DNA from: Cenococcum geophilum 1.58
Taxonomy: Eukaryota > Ascomycota > Dothideomycetes > Gloniales > Gloniaceae
Assembly (NCBI GenBank): GCA_001692895.1
Contig: KV748202.1
Span: 1,860,001-1,924,000, forward strand
Reading direction: 5' to 3'
Length of the DNA: 64,000 nt
Numbering within the stretch: position 1 is the stretch's first letter; the number at the start of each line of letters is the position of its first letter. Made by a program: the position numbers and the translations under genes. Below, one piece after another: positions 44,001 to 56,500 of the stretch. The notes beneath the pieces are model-generated. The model was given only the letters and a program-made list of their open reading frames with translations, did no database searches and had not been told where the DNA came from.

Positions 44001-46250
44001 CCTTCGTGGTAGGGTTAGTGTACTTCTTTAGTGCTAAGGCCTTCTTAATGTCAGCTATTATAATAGCGAAGGTTATATACTCGGGTTTCTTAGCAAGTTG
44101 CGCTAGCGGGGTAGCTTTAATTATGCGGATATTTAGGGTTTAATATTAAGCTCGCTTAGATTGTCTATAGTTTCTTATTTAGGTTTAGGTTTAGTATTAG
44201 GTACGGAGTTAGTATTAGATTTAGGTTTAGGTTCTTTAAGAATCCTTTTTATAGTAGAATACTAGTCCTTCTGGTATTTTTATATATTAAGCTTAAGCTT
44301 CTACTTAGCTTAGGGCGGTATAGTAGTTAGAATCAGTTTGTAGGGTTTAGTAAAATTTTTAGATCCTTAATAGATATTAGTAGAAGTCTTATATCGGTAG
44401 AATTTAGTAGAATTCCCAGGTTAGTGGAATTTAGTAAATTCTTTAGGCATGGGGTAAATATTAGTGGAAATCTTAGGCTAATAGATTTTAGTAGGTTTCC
44501 TAGATTTTAGTTTAGGGTTAGGGCGGTATATTATAGAGTATTTTTACTTATAACGCGGGGCAGTAAATAAAAGCTTAAGGTTATTCTAATTAATAACTAC
44601 TTTATATAGCTTTATCTAGGGCTATTTAAGGATTACTAGGTAACTTAGGGTAGTAATGAAAAGCTTAATTAATTCTTTATAATTTAGGTATTAGAGTCTT
44701 AAGGCTACTATATAGGTAATACAGCCTAAGACGGTGCGTTTGCTATTAAATCTAAATATATTAATATGCCGGTTAAGGGGGGTTAGGGTAAAACTATTAT
44801 CTTATATAAAGATCTTATTAATAAATCCTATGCCGCTAGCTCCTATATTAATTAGGATTTAAGCGTTAGATTATTAAATATTCTGCTAAAGACGGCAGTT
44901 AATGGTTATGCTATGGTCCTAAGAGTTGGAGTTTATAACGTTAAATGCGTTTAATAAAATCCTAAGGCAGAGCCGTTCTAGAGAGCGACTTAGCTCTAGG
45001 ACCTTCCTTTTAGAGGTAATTAGGGCGGAGTTCTTATAGCATGTTAATTATAGCTTTGTCCTTATAAGTGGTACTTACTAAATGCTAAACCGGAATTAGA
45101 TAATAATTGGGGTTAGTAGGTAGGGCTTAACGGAGGCAATCGGTTGCTTATACTAGTTGTCCTTTTATATAATTAGGACAGCGGTACACCGCCTATACTA
45201 GTTGTTTAAATATTTATTTTAGGTAGGGGGATAGAGCAGTAACTTAAGATATAAGTGTCGCTTTCGCATTTAAAACAAAGGCTATATTTAATGCGTTATT
45301 TACGTTTAGTAGATCCTTTTAGGGCGTAAAAAAGGGTTTTAGCGTTAATGTCTATAGCGTCTAGGTCCTTATAAGTCTTAGGCGGTTAAGGAACAGAGTA
45401 TTAAGGTGTATATTTTAGGGTAAGGCGTAGTATATCGTTATATAGGCCGTTAATAATATTAGCGTAGGCAGTAAGGGTATCCGGCAGCTTAACTCCTACA
45501 AGGGAAGCCTTTAGTTTAGAGTTTAAGGATTCCACTAGGCGATTAATTAGGGCGGGTTTGTTCCATCTAGTCTCTTTAGTATAGCAGTGGAACTTAGTAA
45601 AGTATAATAGGAAGCTCTTAGAGCTATATATTATCTTATTTAGTTTCCTTTATACCGTTATAATTTGGTTAGGGTTGCTATAAAATGCTTCTAGTATAGT
45701 AACTAGTTCTTTTATAGTGCTTAGCTAAAATAGGTATATAGTTTCCACGGCATCTCCTATTAAACAGCTTATAGTATAACGTAGTTAACTATTAGGGGTA
45801 GGGTAGTAATCAATATTACCGTTTAGCTTATTCTTAAGTTAGTTAAGGAAAAAGCGTAGTTTATTCCTTTTACCTAAATAGGCGGGAGAATTAGGGAGAC
45901 GTTTGGTTAGTTTCTTTATAAGGGCACTAATTAGCAAATTTGGGATTAAGGAGCTAGTTTTAGACACGTCTTCTCCGTCTAGTACTTATAGGTTAACACT
46001 AGTAGGAACGGGTAGGGGTAATAGTATAGCAGATAGTAGGTTACGGCGGATCTCTTTAATTTCTTTTCTTAGGGATCTAATTATCTCTTAGTATTAAGCC
46101 TCTTATTAAACAAGGGCATCTATAAAGGCCTATTACAGGCCCTTTATTTATTTGGTAAACGTATTATATAAGTTAGTTATAGATATAGGGGCTTTTAGGT
46201 TATTCTGTATATTAGGCGGGGTAAGGTAGTATAGGTTTAATATAACGTAG

Positions 46251-46621
46251 TATTACGGAGTAAGTATAAGCGACGATAATATATAGCAAAGCAGATATTA
46301 TTAAGCTATGTATATAAACTATATAATAAGATTAAGACGTTATATAAGGAAAGAAGGTAGGAAAACGGGAAGAAAGGGCATATATTATTAACTTAGTTAC
46401 TTAATTAATACGTATATAGGGTAGAATAGGGTTTAAGTTATAGTCCTAGCAGAACTTAGCAAAATTTAGTAGAACTTAACAGAATATAGCAGAATGCCGT
46501 AGATTGCCATTAGATTGCCATTAGGTTACCGTTAAATTGCTATTTTATAGTTAGTCTTTAATTGCTAAGTCGGTGGAAATCGGTAAATGTGTGCAAGGTG
46601 TTACGGGGGTGTTCCGTAATA
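46251..46621 (-). repeat. 5' LTR of the Gypsy fossil
   Basis: 371 bp, same length and structure as 40646-41016. Differences between the two are almost all C/T or G/A, so LTR divergence would overestimate age. Confidence 0.9.
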
Positions 46622-46626
46622 GGAGG

Positions 46627-48850
46627 TACTTATAGGGCACGTTATTAAAGGCGCCGCTAATATTTAGGCTAAGTATTAATAGTATATAGTCTTTTTATTA
46701 GGTCTACGCGGTTTTTATAATAGTAGTAAGTAGGGTAAGTATTAGTAGCGTTAAGTATTTCCTTCTTACCCCTATTTAGTTTTATAAGAGCAAAGCGTAT
46801 TCTTTAGCTATATCTATTATATAGTCCACTATTACCTTTTCTATAATCTTACTAAGAGTAGTTTCTAGTATAATAGGCTGGTAGCTTCCTAGGATTAAGT
46901 AGTTTACCTTACTTTCTTTATATAGTATAACTATTATTATGGTTCTTTTAAGATATAGGTAGTATCCTATTATAAAGTATACTCTAGCTATATTTACTAG
47001 CTAGGAGGCTATTAGTTCTCTATAGGTCTTTAGGGCCTTATTTAGGATTATATTTAGTTTTAGTACTTTACTATTAGGGGGACGTCTAATAGTTTTAGCT
47101 ATTTCTTCTATTATTATATTGCTTTTGACCTAAAGGCGGGGTCTAGCACCTCTTCTATAATATTACTAAGGCCTACTAAAGCTGGCTAGGGAAGGAATCT
47201 CTCTATAAGGATTTTTACTTTCTTATTATTATTATTTATAATCTATATTATACCCATTCTTTATAAGGGTAATAGGTATAAGTCTTCTACTAAGCGTTTT
47301 ACTTTTTTATATATTTATTTTACTATTATCTAGAGGCCCTTATTATAGGGGAGGTTTAGGTTAATAATATATTTATTAGTAAATCGTCTTTAGTTATTTC
47401 TTATTTTATACTTTAAGGTATTCTTTAGCTAATTCCTTATATTTTTATATTATCTCTTATTTTTAAACTTATAGCTTTTTATATATCTTCATTTTCTTAT
47501 TTACTAGTTAGCTGTAAGGACCGCGTACTATATAGACTATATATATCGCGTATAGGGGCCTAGCTTTAATTCTAAGTAATACTTCTTAAGTCTATTTTAA
47601 ATTACTACTTAGATCTTTTTAGCCTCTAGTTAATTTTCTCTAGGGTAGTTATTATAACTCGCTAGTTTAGTATTAGGTGGATTTCTTAAAGGTTTTAAAG
47701 TTATTACTTAATAGTACTAAGCAAGCTATATATATTAAGCTTTTAATTATATATCTTATACTACTTAGTTATATCTTAGTGTCTAGATCTAGGCGTATAT
47801 AAATAGGTATATCTCTTAAGCCTCTAGTATAAGCCTTTGTCTATAAATATAAGGTTAATTATACTCTTAATTATGCCTTTTTACTAAGTAGTTACCCCTA
47901 GGGGGGTAGCTAGCTTAAGGCCTCGACTATATATAGCTTCTAGTAAGCTCTCTACCTATAGTTTAGCGGCGATATAGATATATCCCTACTGCGAGTAGTA
48001 GAGGTTTATATACCCTAGTAGGATAGACTTTATATCTTTAGTTATAAATAGGCTTATTATAGTTGCGATATTTTCTATCTATAGCACTCTTACGGTCCTA
48101 AGGTTATATATATTAATAACCTATACTAGTTCCCTACACATTTAGATTATTATAGCCAATATATCTATATTAACTATATAGCTAGGCTAATAGCCTTACT
48201 AACTATAAAGTATATATATACAGCTGCTTTTAGTTTATATTAGGAATAGAAACCTTAGGGATAGTATATTAACTAGGTATAGGTATTGTAGAATAGCTCC
48301 TATATTATAAGGATATAGTATTTTTCTAGGTCTAGGCTATTAAATAGGGGTCTTATAAGCTAGTAGTTTATATTGCCGCAGTATATTATATAATTATTAA
48401 GTTACGGATCCCTTATAGGGGCCCTTCGTCTCTCCTTTAGATCCCCTATAAAGACCTTTTACTTTTTCCCCCCCCTTATTTCTTTTAATTTCTTCTTCTC
48501 TAGGTTATTTAGTTATTTTATCTTTTATATCTATTCCCTAACTACCCCTTATACGCTAGCTATATATATTTTATTTATTATATTAGATTAGATTTTTACC
48601 TAGTCTAGCTTTATATCTATAGCTATCCTTATAGGCCTTTCTATAGGGCACGTTTTTCCTTATATCCCTACTTAGTCTAAAGATATTATACGGCGTCGCT
48701 CCTAGCCTATTATAGCTTTAATTAACTAGTTTAGCCCTCTAATATTAAAGATAGGAGTCGCTAAAAGGACCTCTATATCTCCCTAGCTTATTACCTATTC
48801 CTTCTATTTATATAATATAGCGTATAGCTATTTTTATATCTACTATACTT
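46627..48850 (-). mobile_element. LINE-B copy A, piece 1: endonuclease and start of reverse transcriptase
   Basis: On the minus strand, about 48420-47800 reads as an APE-type endonuclease: an N-terminal FNSLDLEKYYILII block at about 48340-48300, and LATPLGVTTQ then IINLIFID near 47915-47850. About 46960-46640 reads as the first reverse transcriptase motifs (IIEKVIVDYIIDIAKEYALL at about 46865-46800, then LLILSLNISGAFNNVPYKYL at about 46690-46632). The 5' boundary with the neighbouring Gypsy fragment lies somewhere at 48.48-48.9 kb. The stretch there may be the end of ORF1 or the last part of the Gypsy integrase. RIP-type stops throughout. Confidence 0.7.
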
Positions 48851-48899
48851 TTACCCTTTGTCTTTTATATTTAATATATTCGTCTCTTTACTATGCCTT

Positions 48900-51800
48900 A
48901 TATATATATATTAGTAGCAGTTTATATATCTTATTTAGTCTTATTTTATATACTCCCTTATATTATAGGCCGCGCCTATACTTATTTACCTACTATTTTA
49001 TTAATTTTTAGACCTTTTCTAGATTTGCACAGGCTACTATCTAGGCTTCCTTATAAGATAGTTTTTCGCGTATAGTTTAGGGTCCTTTTAGTTTTTTCTA
49101 GTTAAAGCTTATATAGGGTAAGTAGCCTATTTCTAGTTAAATAGGGGCGAATCTAGTAAAATTATAAGGTAAGGTCGTTTAAGTATAGTCTATTAGGGGT
49201 ATTAGTTTAGCCTAGTTATCCCAAAGGTAGTTAACTAAGGGCTAGAGTCTCTAGTTTAAATATTAATTTATAATCTCTATCTAACCATCTATTTAGGGGT
49301 AGTATACTATAAAAAGCTTTAGCCTAATACCTAGGATTTAGATAAACTCGTTCTAGAAGGCTAGTATATACTACGGCCTATAATTAGATATAATAATAGT
49401 ATCTAGTAGTCTATAAATTTAGTAGATATAGTAGATATATAGTTAGACCGCCTCTTTAGTATAAATATTCTTATAATAGGGAATTAAAAATAGGTAGTTA
49501 CTAAAGCGATTAACTAGAATTATAACTATATTATATCCGGTGCGGTCTATAGAGATATACTACTAAAAGCGGTTAGGTATTAGGAGGGGTTTTAATAATC
49601 CTAGGGTTTTATCTTATAGAATTATAGACCTACAGTAATCGTTATAGTTCTATATGTAGTGGTTAATATTTATAACTATTCTAGGCTAGTAGTAGTAGCA
49701 GTCTCTAATAATCTTACGGGTCTTATTTTTCCTAGAGTAGGCTATAGAGACTTAGGTATATACTTCGGCGATAAGCTAAGTCTATAAGTTCTATTCCTTT
49801 ACTACTACTAGCTGTTCCTAATACTTAAGTAGTCCGTTTTTAAAGGCCTATAGCTAGTATTATCCTTTACTTTCTTATAGTATTCTTATAGGGAAGAGGC
49901 TATACTATTTACCTATAGTAGTTTATTAATAAGGTTAAGTTCTAATAAGTTAATAGGATATACTTCCGTGCCTAAAGAGCCTATAATTAGTTCTATATAT
50001 CTCTAGGAGTTAAAGTATTCTAAGTATATTAGCGTTTAAGTTTATAATATAATCTTTATAGCTACCTAGTTATCTAGGTCCTATTTATGCCTTATAAGGG
50101 CGTCCGTACAGTTTATAGTGCCTAACCTATATATAATTAGAAAGTTAAACTAAGAGAAAATATCCGCCTAGCGCGTTTACTGGGCTATAAGGGCCTTTAT
50201 TATTATAAGATATTCTAAGGCCTTATAATTAAAAACTACTTATATAGGTTTAGGGGCCCCTTCTAGCTATACTCGCTAGTACTAAAAACTAGAGATAATA
50301 GCTAATATTTCCTTATTATAAATTAGGTGGTTTAGCTTAGTATCTACTATATTTTTTAAGTAGTAAGTAATAGGGTACTATTCTCTAACTATCTACTTCT
50401 AGGAATAAATACTAGTAATATTACTATCTAAATTATTAGTTTATAGTATTAAGAACTGTTCTAGGTTAAAGTAGGTAAGTAAGAGAGTATAAACTAGTCA
50501 TTTCTTAAGCTTATTAAAGGCTTACCTATATATAGTATTAAAGTAAAGGGCTGGTCCTTTTAGGTAAGGCGGCTAAGAGGCTAAGTAATCCTACTATAGT
50601 TCTTAATAGAGCGTTAGTAGAAGTTATAAAAGTCTAAGAATAACTATACCCCCTTTACGGTCCTTAGAGGTACCTACTAGTTAATTACGGCTATCTTTTT
50701 TAGGTCTACCTTAATTCTATTTATACTAATAATAAACCCTAGATATATTATTATACGCTTAATACTAAATTCTAATTTCCTAATATTAGCTTAGAGGTCA
50801 GCCTTATAGAGCTATTATAGGACCTTATAGATATACTCCTTGTATTTTGACTTATTCTTAGAGTAGATTATAATAATATTTAGGTAGGCTATATTTACTA
50901 AGGTAGTTAAAGAGTATATTATTTATATATCGCTAGTATATAGCTAGTCCGTTAGTTAGTCTAAAAGGAAGTACTTTATATTTATATAATCTGTAATATG
51001 TTTAAAATATAGTAAGACCTATAGATTTAGGGTCTATTTTAATATAGTAAAAGGCCTAATAGATATTAAGCTTTATAAAATCCTTAGCTCTACTTATTTA
51101 GGCTAGTATCTTATTAAGTAGAGGTAGCGGATAGCAGTTAATATAAAATAAAAGCCCCCTATTTAGCTTTTAATAAAGATAATTAGTATAGTAAAAGGGG
51201 TTTAACTAGGCTTAATAAATCCCTTATATATATTATTAATAAGGTTTTACTTAGTAGCCTATAATTTAGCAGTAGATTAGTAATAGGGTGGGCTATAGCT
51301 AAGGGAGTTTTCCTTATCTAGCTTAATCTTAATCTTATAGTTATATAGTTAGTAAGGTAGGAATATTAGATACTACCTTAGAGAATATATCTTTAAATTT
51401 TTAGTATTAATAGGGTAGTTTCTATTCTACTAGCTCCTTATCTATAAGCTTACTTTTCTTTATATTAAGCTAGTTATAGGCTAAAGGTTCCTTATCCTTA
51501 ATTATTTAATTAATTTTATATAAGCTAGATATAAAGGTAATAGTATTAGGCTAGGTTAGGTTCTAATGGAATGCTATAGCGCTAATATAGTAAATATTAA
51601 CTATTAGAAGGTCTATAGGTTTCTTTATAGTTCTTTACTAAACTATATTTTATAGTTTAGGATTTATAATCTTTCTTAGCTTATATTCTATCTTCTATAA
51701 GCTATCCTTTTAATCTATTAGTTCTATATAGTATCTAGTATTCCCTACTATTCTTTATAGCTATATAGGGCCTAGGTTCCCTATAGGGAGATTATTTAGC

Positions 51801-51980
51801 TTTTTACTAACATTTTTAATTTTTAGTATAGGTAGTATAACCTAGGTAGCTTAGGGGCGGCGTAGTATATAGATCTGCTACGGATTAAACTATATATCCT
51901 TTTTAAAAACCTGGTCCTTATATATAGTATTGGCCTAATAAACGGTATTTATCTATAGCCGTATTAGGTTTTCTATTAAG
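48900..51980 (-). mobile_element. Truncated Ty3/Gypsy pol fossil
   Basis: Minus-strand pol order is recognisable: a protease/linker region (about 51.9-51.4 kb), reverse transcriptase (about 51.3-50.6 kb; the catalytic block is near 50890), RNase H (about 50.3-49.9 kb) and integrase core (about 49.4-49.1 kb). No LTR is seen at either side: the 5' side stops at the LINE 5' units at 51981, and the 3' side runs into LINE-B at about 48.5-48.9 kb. Its sequence differs from the fossil at 40.6-46.6 kb. Broken by many RIP-type changes. It is the oldest layer on this side, since LINE-B appears to have inserted into it (inference). Confidence 0.75.
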
Positions 51981-54190
51981 GGGGGATATAAGCTTAGTTA
52001 GTAGGAGAGGGGGGAGTAGGTTACCTAGTACGGGACCTAGTATCTCTATAGCCCCCTTCTATAAGATATAATAGGCCTATTATAAGAAGACTCTTATAGG
52101 TAATATAAAATAGGAACTAGTAGTATTATAGGGTATTGCACCCCTATACTACTACTAGCCTCTTATAGGGCGTAGTGCGTAGTAGCTACTGCTAGCTCTA
52201 AGGACTTTACCCCTTAGTTAGGCTCTAACCTCTAGTATACCTAGTAGATAGGTAGGATTATATCCTAGCTAGAGAGACTACTATATAGCTTAAGAAAAAG
52301 GATATACGTATTAGTATACTAATAGATAGGACTACTCGCTAGGGTAGTACGCTAGTAAGGTACGCTTAAGGAGTAAATAGGAGTTACTTTAGTTGGGGAG
52401 GCTTTTAGCTAGGCCTTAACTGTAGAAGGTACCTAAGGCTTCTATATTATAGGATATAGCTATAACGCCCTTATAGGATTACGCTAGTAGGCATATAAGA
52501 CAGGAGTTACAACCCCTATAAATAGTAGCCTATACTTATACTAGTAGAAATAATAAAGAGAGGCGCGAAACTAGAGGCTATAGAAGGCTCCTAAGCTGTA
52601 TAAAAGCGTATTAACTTTAGAAGGAAACTCTTATATAGACTACTAGGGGGTAAACTAGTACTTAGGCTAATCCTATTATAAGATACCTAAGAGAACTAGT
52701 GAAATTCCCCGTATAATTAGTAGTGGTAGCTAACTACTTATAGAAAGCCCTAGGCCCTTAGGCTTAGTAAGGGAAAGCTACTAGAAAACTAAGGTAGAGG
52801 CCTAGGTAAGTAGGTATGTTAAACTCTACTATATAACTACCTACCTAGAGAACTTATTAAGGCCCCTTTATAAGAGCCTATTTAGTATCTAGTACACCTA
52901 GGTAACTTAGAAGAGGGTTTTAATAGGTGTAGTACACGCGACCTAGTTAATAGCGATAGCGACAGCGACGCGATAGCGATGTAATAGTGACGCGATGGCA
53001 ACTAGACAGCTTAACGAGGTGGAAATACGGGTAAAGCTCTAGGTAGCTGAAATATAGGCCAGCTTTAACAGCCCTATAGCGTCTAACTTATAGTCGACTT
53101 ATAGTTAACCTATAGTTAACTTATAGGTAATTTATAGGAGGGTTTTAATAGGCGTAGTGTATGTAACCTAATGCGTATATATATAAGGCGACTTATAGGA
53201 GGGTCTTAATAGACGTAATATATATAACCTAATATATATATATAGGGGAGGCTATAAGGGAAATATAGGCTAGTTAGATAAGGACTAAATAGTTAAAGAT
53301 ATAAGCTAGCTTATAAAAAGGGGGAATATAAGCTTAGTTAGTAGAATAGGGTAAAGTAGGTTACCTAGTGGGACCTAGTCTATAACCTATTTTATAAGAT
53401 ATAGTTAGCCTATTATAGGGAGACCCTTATAGGTAACGCGAAATGGGAACTAGCAGTATATAGGGTATTACGCCCCTATATTACTACTGGCCTCCTATAG
53501 GGCGTAGTATATAGTAGCTACTGCTAGCTCTAAGGACCTTACCCCTTTACTAAGCTCTAACCCTTAGTATACCTAATAGGTAGGTAGGATTACGCCCTAG
53601 CTAGAGAGGCTACTATATGGCTTAAGCAAACGGATACGCATGTTGGTATATTAATAGTTAGAACTATTCGCCTCTAGGGCGGTATACTAGTAAGATATAC
53701 TTAAGGAGTAAATAGGAGTTACTTAGGTAGGGGAGGCTTTTAGTTTAGGCCTTAACTATAGAAAGTACCTAAGGCTTCTATATTATAGGATATAGCTATA
53801 ACGCCTTTATAGGATTATACTAGTAGGCATATAAGACGGGAGTTATAACCCCTATAAATAGCAGCTTATACTTATACTAGTAGAAATAATAAAAAAGGTA
53901 TAAAACTAAAGGCTATAGAAGGCTCCTAAGCTGTATAAAAGTATACTAGCTCTAGAAGGAGACTCTTATATAGACTACTAGGGGGTAAACTAGTACTTAG
54001 GCTGACAAACCTATTATAAGATATCTAAAAAAACTGGTAAAATTCCCTATATAAGTAGTAGTAGTAGCTAACTACTTATAGAAAGCCCTCGGCCCTTTAG
54101 CTTAGATAAGGGAAAGCTACTAAAAAACTAGGGTAGAGGCCTAGATAAGTAGGCATACTAAACTCTACTATATAACTACTTACTAATCTA
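51981..54190 (+). repeat. Tandem LINE-1 5' units, about 1.7 copies
   Basis: 51981-52850 matches 10756-11605 of LINE-1. 52851-54190 matches the complete unit 10317-11610, giving a 1,340-bp tandem period (GATATAAGCTTAGTTAG at 51985 and AATATAAGCTTAGTTAG at 53325). Internal sub-repeats (GCGACGCGATAGCGATG-type, GGAGGGTCTTAATAG-type) are present as in LINE-1. No ORF1 follows; the sequence jumps to LINE-B ORF2. These are RIP-mutated copies of a probable LINE promoter region. Confidence 0.85.
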
Positions 54191-55660
54191 TAGACCTTTA
54201 GTATATAATTTATATCTAAGGCTTTAGGGGTTAACTAGTTTAAGGCCTAAGGGTATTAGGAGTATAGGTAGATAGTAAGCTCTAATAGAGTATATAGGCG
54301 TTATAAGCGGCCCGTAAAGGCTAAGTATAGTATACCACAATATATAGGATTATTAATTCTATATAAAGCCTATCCTTTTAGAAGTTATACCTACTATATA
54401 TAGCAGTTATCTAGCCTACTATATATAGCAGTTATTTAGCCTACTATAACGTATAGATCTAGTATTTAGGCTATAGGAGAAACTAAAAAAGGCCCCCCTA
54501 ATTACTTCTTAAATCACTCTAAAAGGTCTAGATAGCCTACCTTTAGAGTATAATAGGCGGGTATAAGTAAACGGCTATAGCGCTACTTAGGAAGGAAGCT
54601 AATACCCTCCCCCTATAACTATATATTAAGGCTAATATAATATAAAGGGCGTAAAAGGAGCATAACTCTAAGGTTATAAAGTATATTAAAACGCACTTAA
54701 ATAAACTATAGAGAGACCCTAGGGTGCCCTGTAGGAGAATAAACTAATAACCCTAAAGTAGGGAAGATATATTAGAGAAATAGGTAGAGAAAGTAAAAGA
54801 AGAATAGTATTATATTAGGGCCTAGGCCTATATAAAGGAGGAAGGGAGATATATAAGGAGCTAGTAAAGATAATAGTAAGAAAGAGAGAGGAGCTAAAGT
54901 AGAGCTTAAAAGAATACTAGTTAGACTAATACTAGAGAGGCGTATAGGAGTAAAAGGTATAAAGGCTAACCTAGGAAAGAGGACCCTAAGCTATAGTATA
55001 GTTAACGCTATAGGGGGTAAATATTTAAGGGCTCTAAGAAGGCCTAATAAAGGTAGAAAATATAATAGTAATACTTTTAAGAATAGGAATAATAGGACTA
55101 AAAGATTGGCTCTACTAGGTAAGTATCCTAGTAGGTAGCCTAAGATATAAATATAGCTAGCTAAGACAGACACCAAAACACGTAATACTCTTATGCCCCT
55201 TACGTATAAACTAAGAAGTAATACTCTTAGTAGTTAGTATAGAGAACTATATTATACTGCTCTTAATATAAAAAGGTCTTAATGCGGTTACCTAGTAGCT
55301 TATTAGCTAAAATATACTAAACTAGATCTGGGTTATAAAGGAAATAGTAATAGAGGGTAGGGGGGCGAGCAACGGGCGCCCCCTAATAACTCTATAGTAG
55401 TAGAGTAAAGTATATAATACTAGCGCGTCCATAGGCTTATTACGGCAGTAGCGGTTCCTAAAAAGGTTAAAAAGTTAGGTAGTAAAGCACTATAGGTAAC
55501 TTATAGGCGCCCTATAGGTACCTTATAGGTAAGTCCTAAAAGGTAAAGAGATATATTATAGGGTTTTCTTAAATAGAGTTTTCTCCCTATATATATATAA
55601 GGAGAGTCTATATAGGCCTAATAGGGATCCAAATTAGACGTTAAGTAATAAACTATTATT
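54190..55660 (+). mobile_element. LINE-B copy B: end of ORF2 and 3' UTR
   Basis: A plus-strand copy of the 3' part of LINE-B. It starts in the reverse transcriptase thumb and continues through a very basic C-terminal region (NNRTKRLALLGKYPS at about 55085-55130). It ends with GGATCCAAATTAGACGTTAAG and an ATT-rich tail at 55655-55680. It contains none of the insertions found in copy A and therefore provides the empty sites for the 28.4-kb element (ACGT at 55202-55205), the TA-flanked element and the pogo element. The upstream junction with LINE-1 5' units suggests an internally deleted or recombinant LINE rather than simple 5' truncation. RIP-type stops are frequent. Confidence 0.8.
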
Positions 55661-55680
55661 ATTATATTAATAGAAAGAAA

Positions 55681-56500
55681 AATACCTTTAAGTCGCTACT
55701 CTAAGACTTAGTTCTTTAGGGTAGAGTATTCTAATTATATATTTTACCCTATTTACCCTTTATACTATACTTCTATATTATTATTATAGATTACTATTAG
55801 ATATTATTACCTACCTACCCTAAGCTTCTTACTACCCTATATATATAGGTACTATATAAGAAGAAGGGGGTTATAGCTATAAGTAAATGCCGTAATTTAA
55901 GTATACTTAACGCGTATATAAAGATACAGTAGTTATATTTATAGGCCTCTACTAGGGCTTACCCTCTTAGTAAGAAAACCCTTTATACTACTACTAGATT
56001 ATAGCGCTAACGCTATATAGCCGTATATACGTCTCTAAGTTTACTCTAGTAGTCTATTAGTATAATCCTAATAGAACGCTAATAGTACTACTAAGTTTTT
56101 AGGCTTTATCGCGTAGAGGTATAAAGGTGTAAGGGATATTATTGCGGACACCTTAGGTTACCCTTAGAACAACCCCTAAACGCCCCTTAGATAGTCGCCG
56201 GTTATATACCGGAGGCATATACCCGTAGTATATAGTCTTTACAATCCTAAAGGCCTTACCTCCTTAAGGATTTATCTCTCTTACCAATCTATCCTATTCC
56301 ATAATCGTGTCCTTATAGCCCCCTATTTATAAAATCCCCTTATATTCAAATCCTTCCTACTCTTTTTTAGAAGGGTAGTCGGCTTTAAGAACCAGATTGT
56401 TTATTTATATCTTTTGTTTATAACCACTATCCTCCCTTAAAATCTCGCGATAACCTAAACGGAAACTCTACGGATACCTTATAAAAAGCCATCGCGTAAA
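55681..56500. other. Gap between LINE-B copy B and the third Gypsy fossil
   Basis: No gene. Somewhat less AT-rich from 56130 to 56420 (GGACACCTTAGGTTACCC, CGCCGGTTATATACCGG). It probably includes the 5' LTR/leader of the downstream Gypsy fossil, but I could not match it to a second LTR. Confidence 0.4.

Larger units (their letters stand above)
40646..46621 (-). mobile_element. LTR retrotransposon fossil, Ty3/Gypsy family, both LTRs present
   Basis: A 5,976-bp element with two 371-bp LTRs that start and end with TATTACGGA/TCCGTAATA-type inverted repeats. It is flanked by a 5-bp duplication GAAGG/GGAGG (one transition apart). Coding orientation is minus: a gag-like region lies next to the right LTR (about 45-46 kb), and protease, reverse transcriptase (about 43.3-43.9 kb), RNase H and integrase (about 41.5-42.7 kb) follow towards the left LTR. 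A polypurine tract AAAGGGGGGG (minus strand, 41019-41030) abuts the left LTR. Structurally complete but broken, with dozens of RIP-type changes. It is younger than the LINE-B copy that it interrupts. A solo LTR of the family is at 1679-2028. Confidence 0.92.

Noticed and set aside
45903-46091. Plus-strand 62-codon frame in the Gypsy fossil
   Set aside because: Antisense to the gag-like region of a minus-strand element; incidental.
48893-49075. Plus-strand 60-codon hydrophobic frame
   Set aside because: Antisense to the integrase end of the Gypsy fragment; Tyr/Ile/Leu richness reflects TA-rich RIP sequence.
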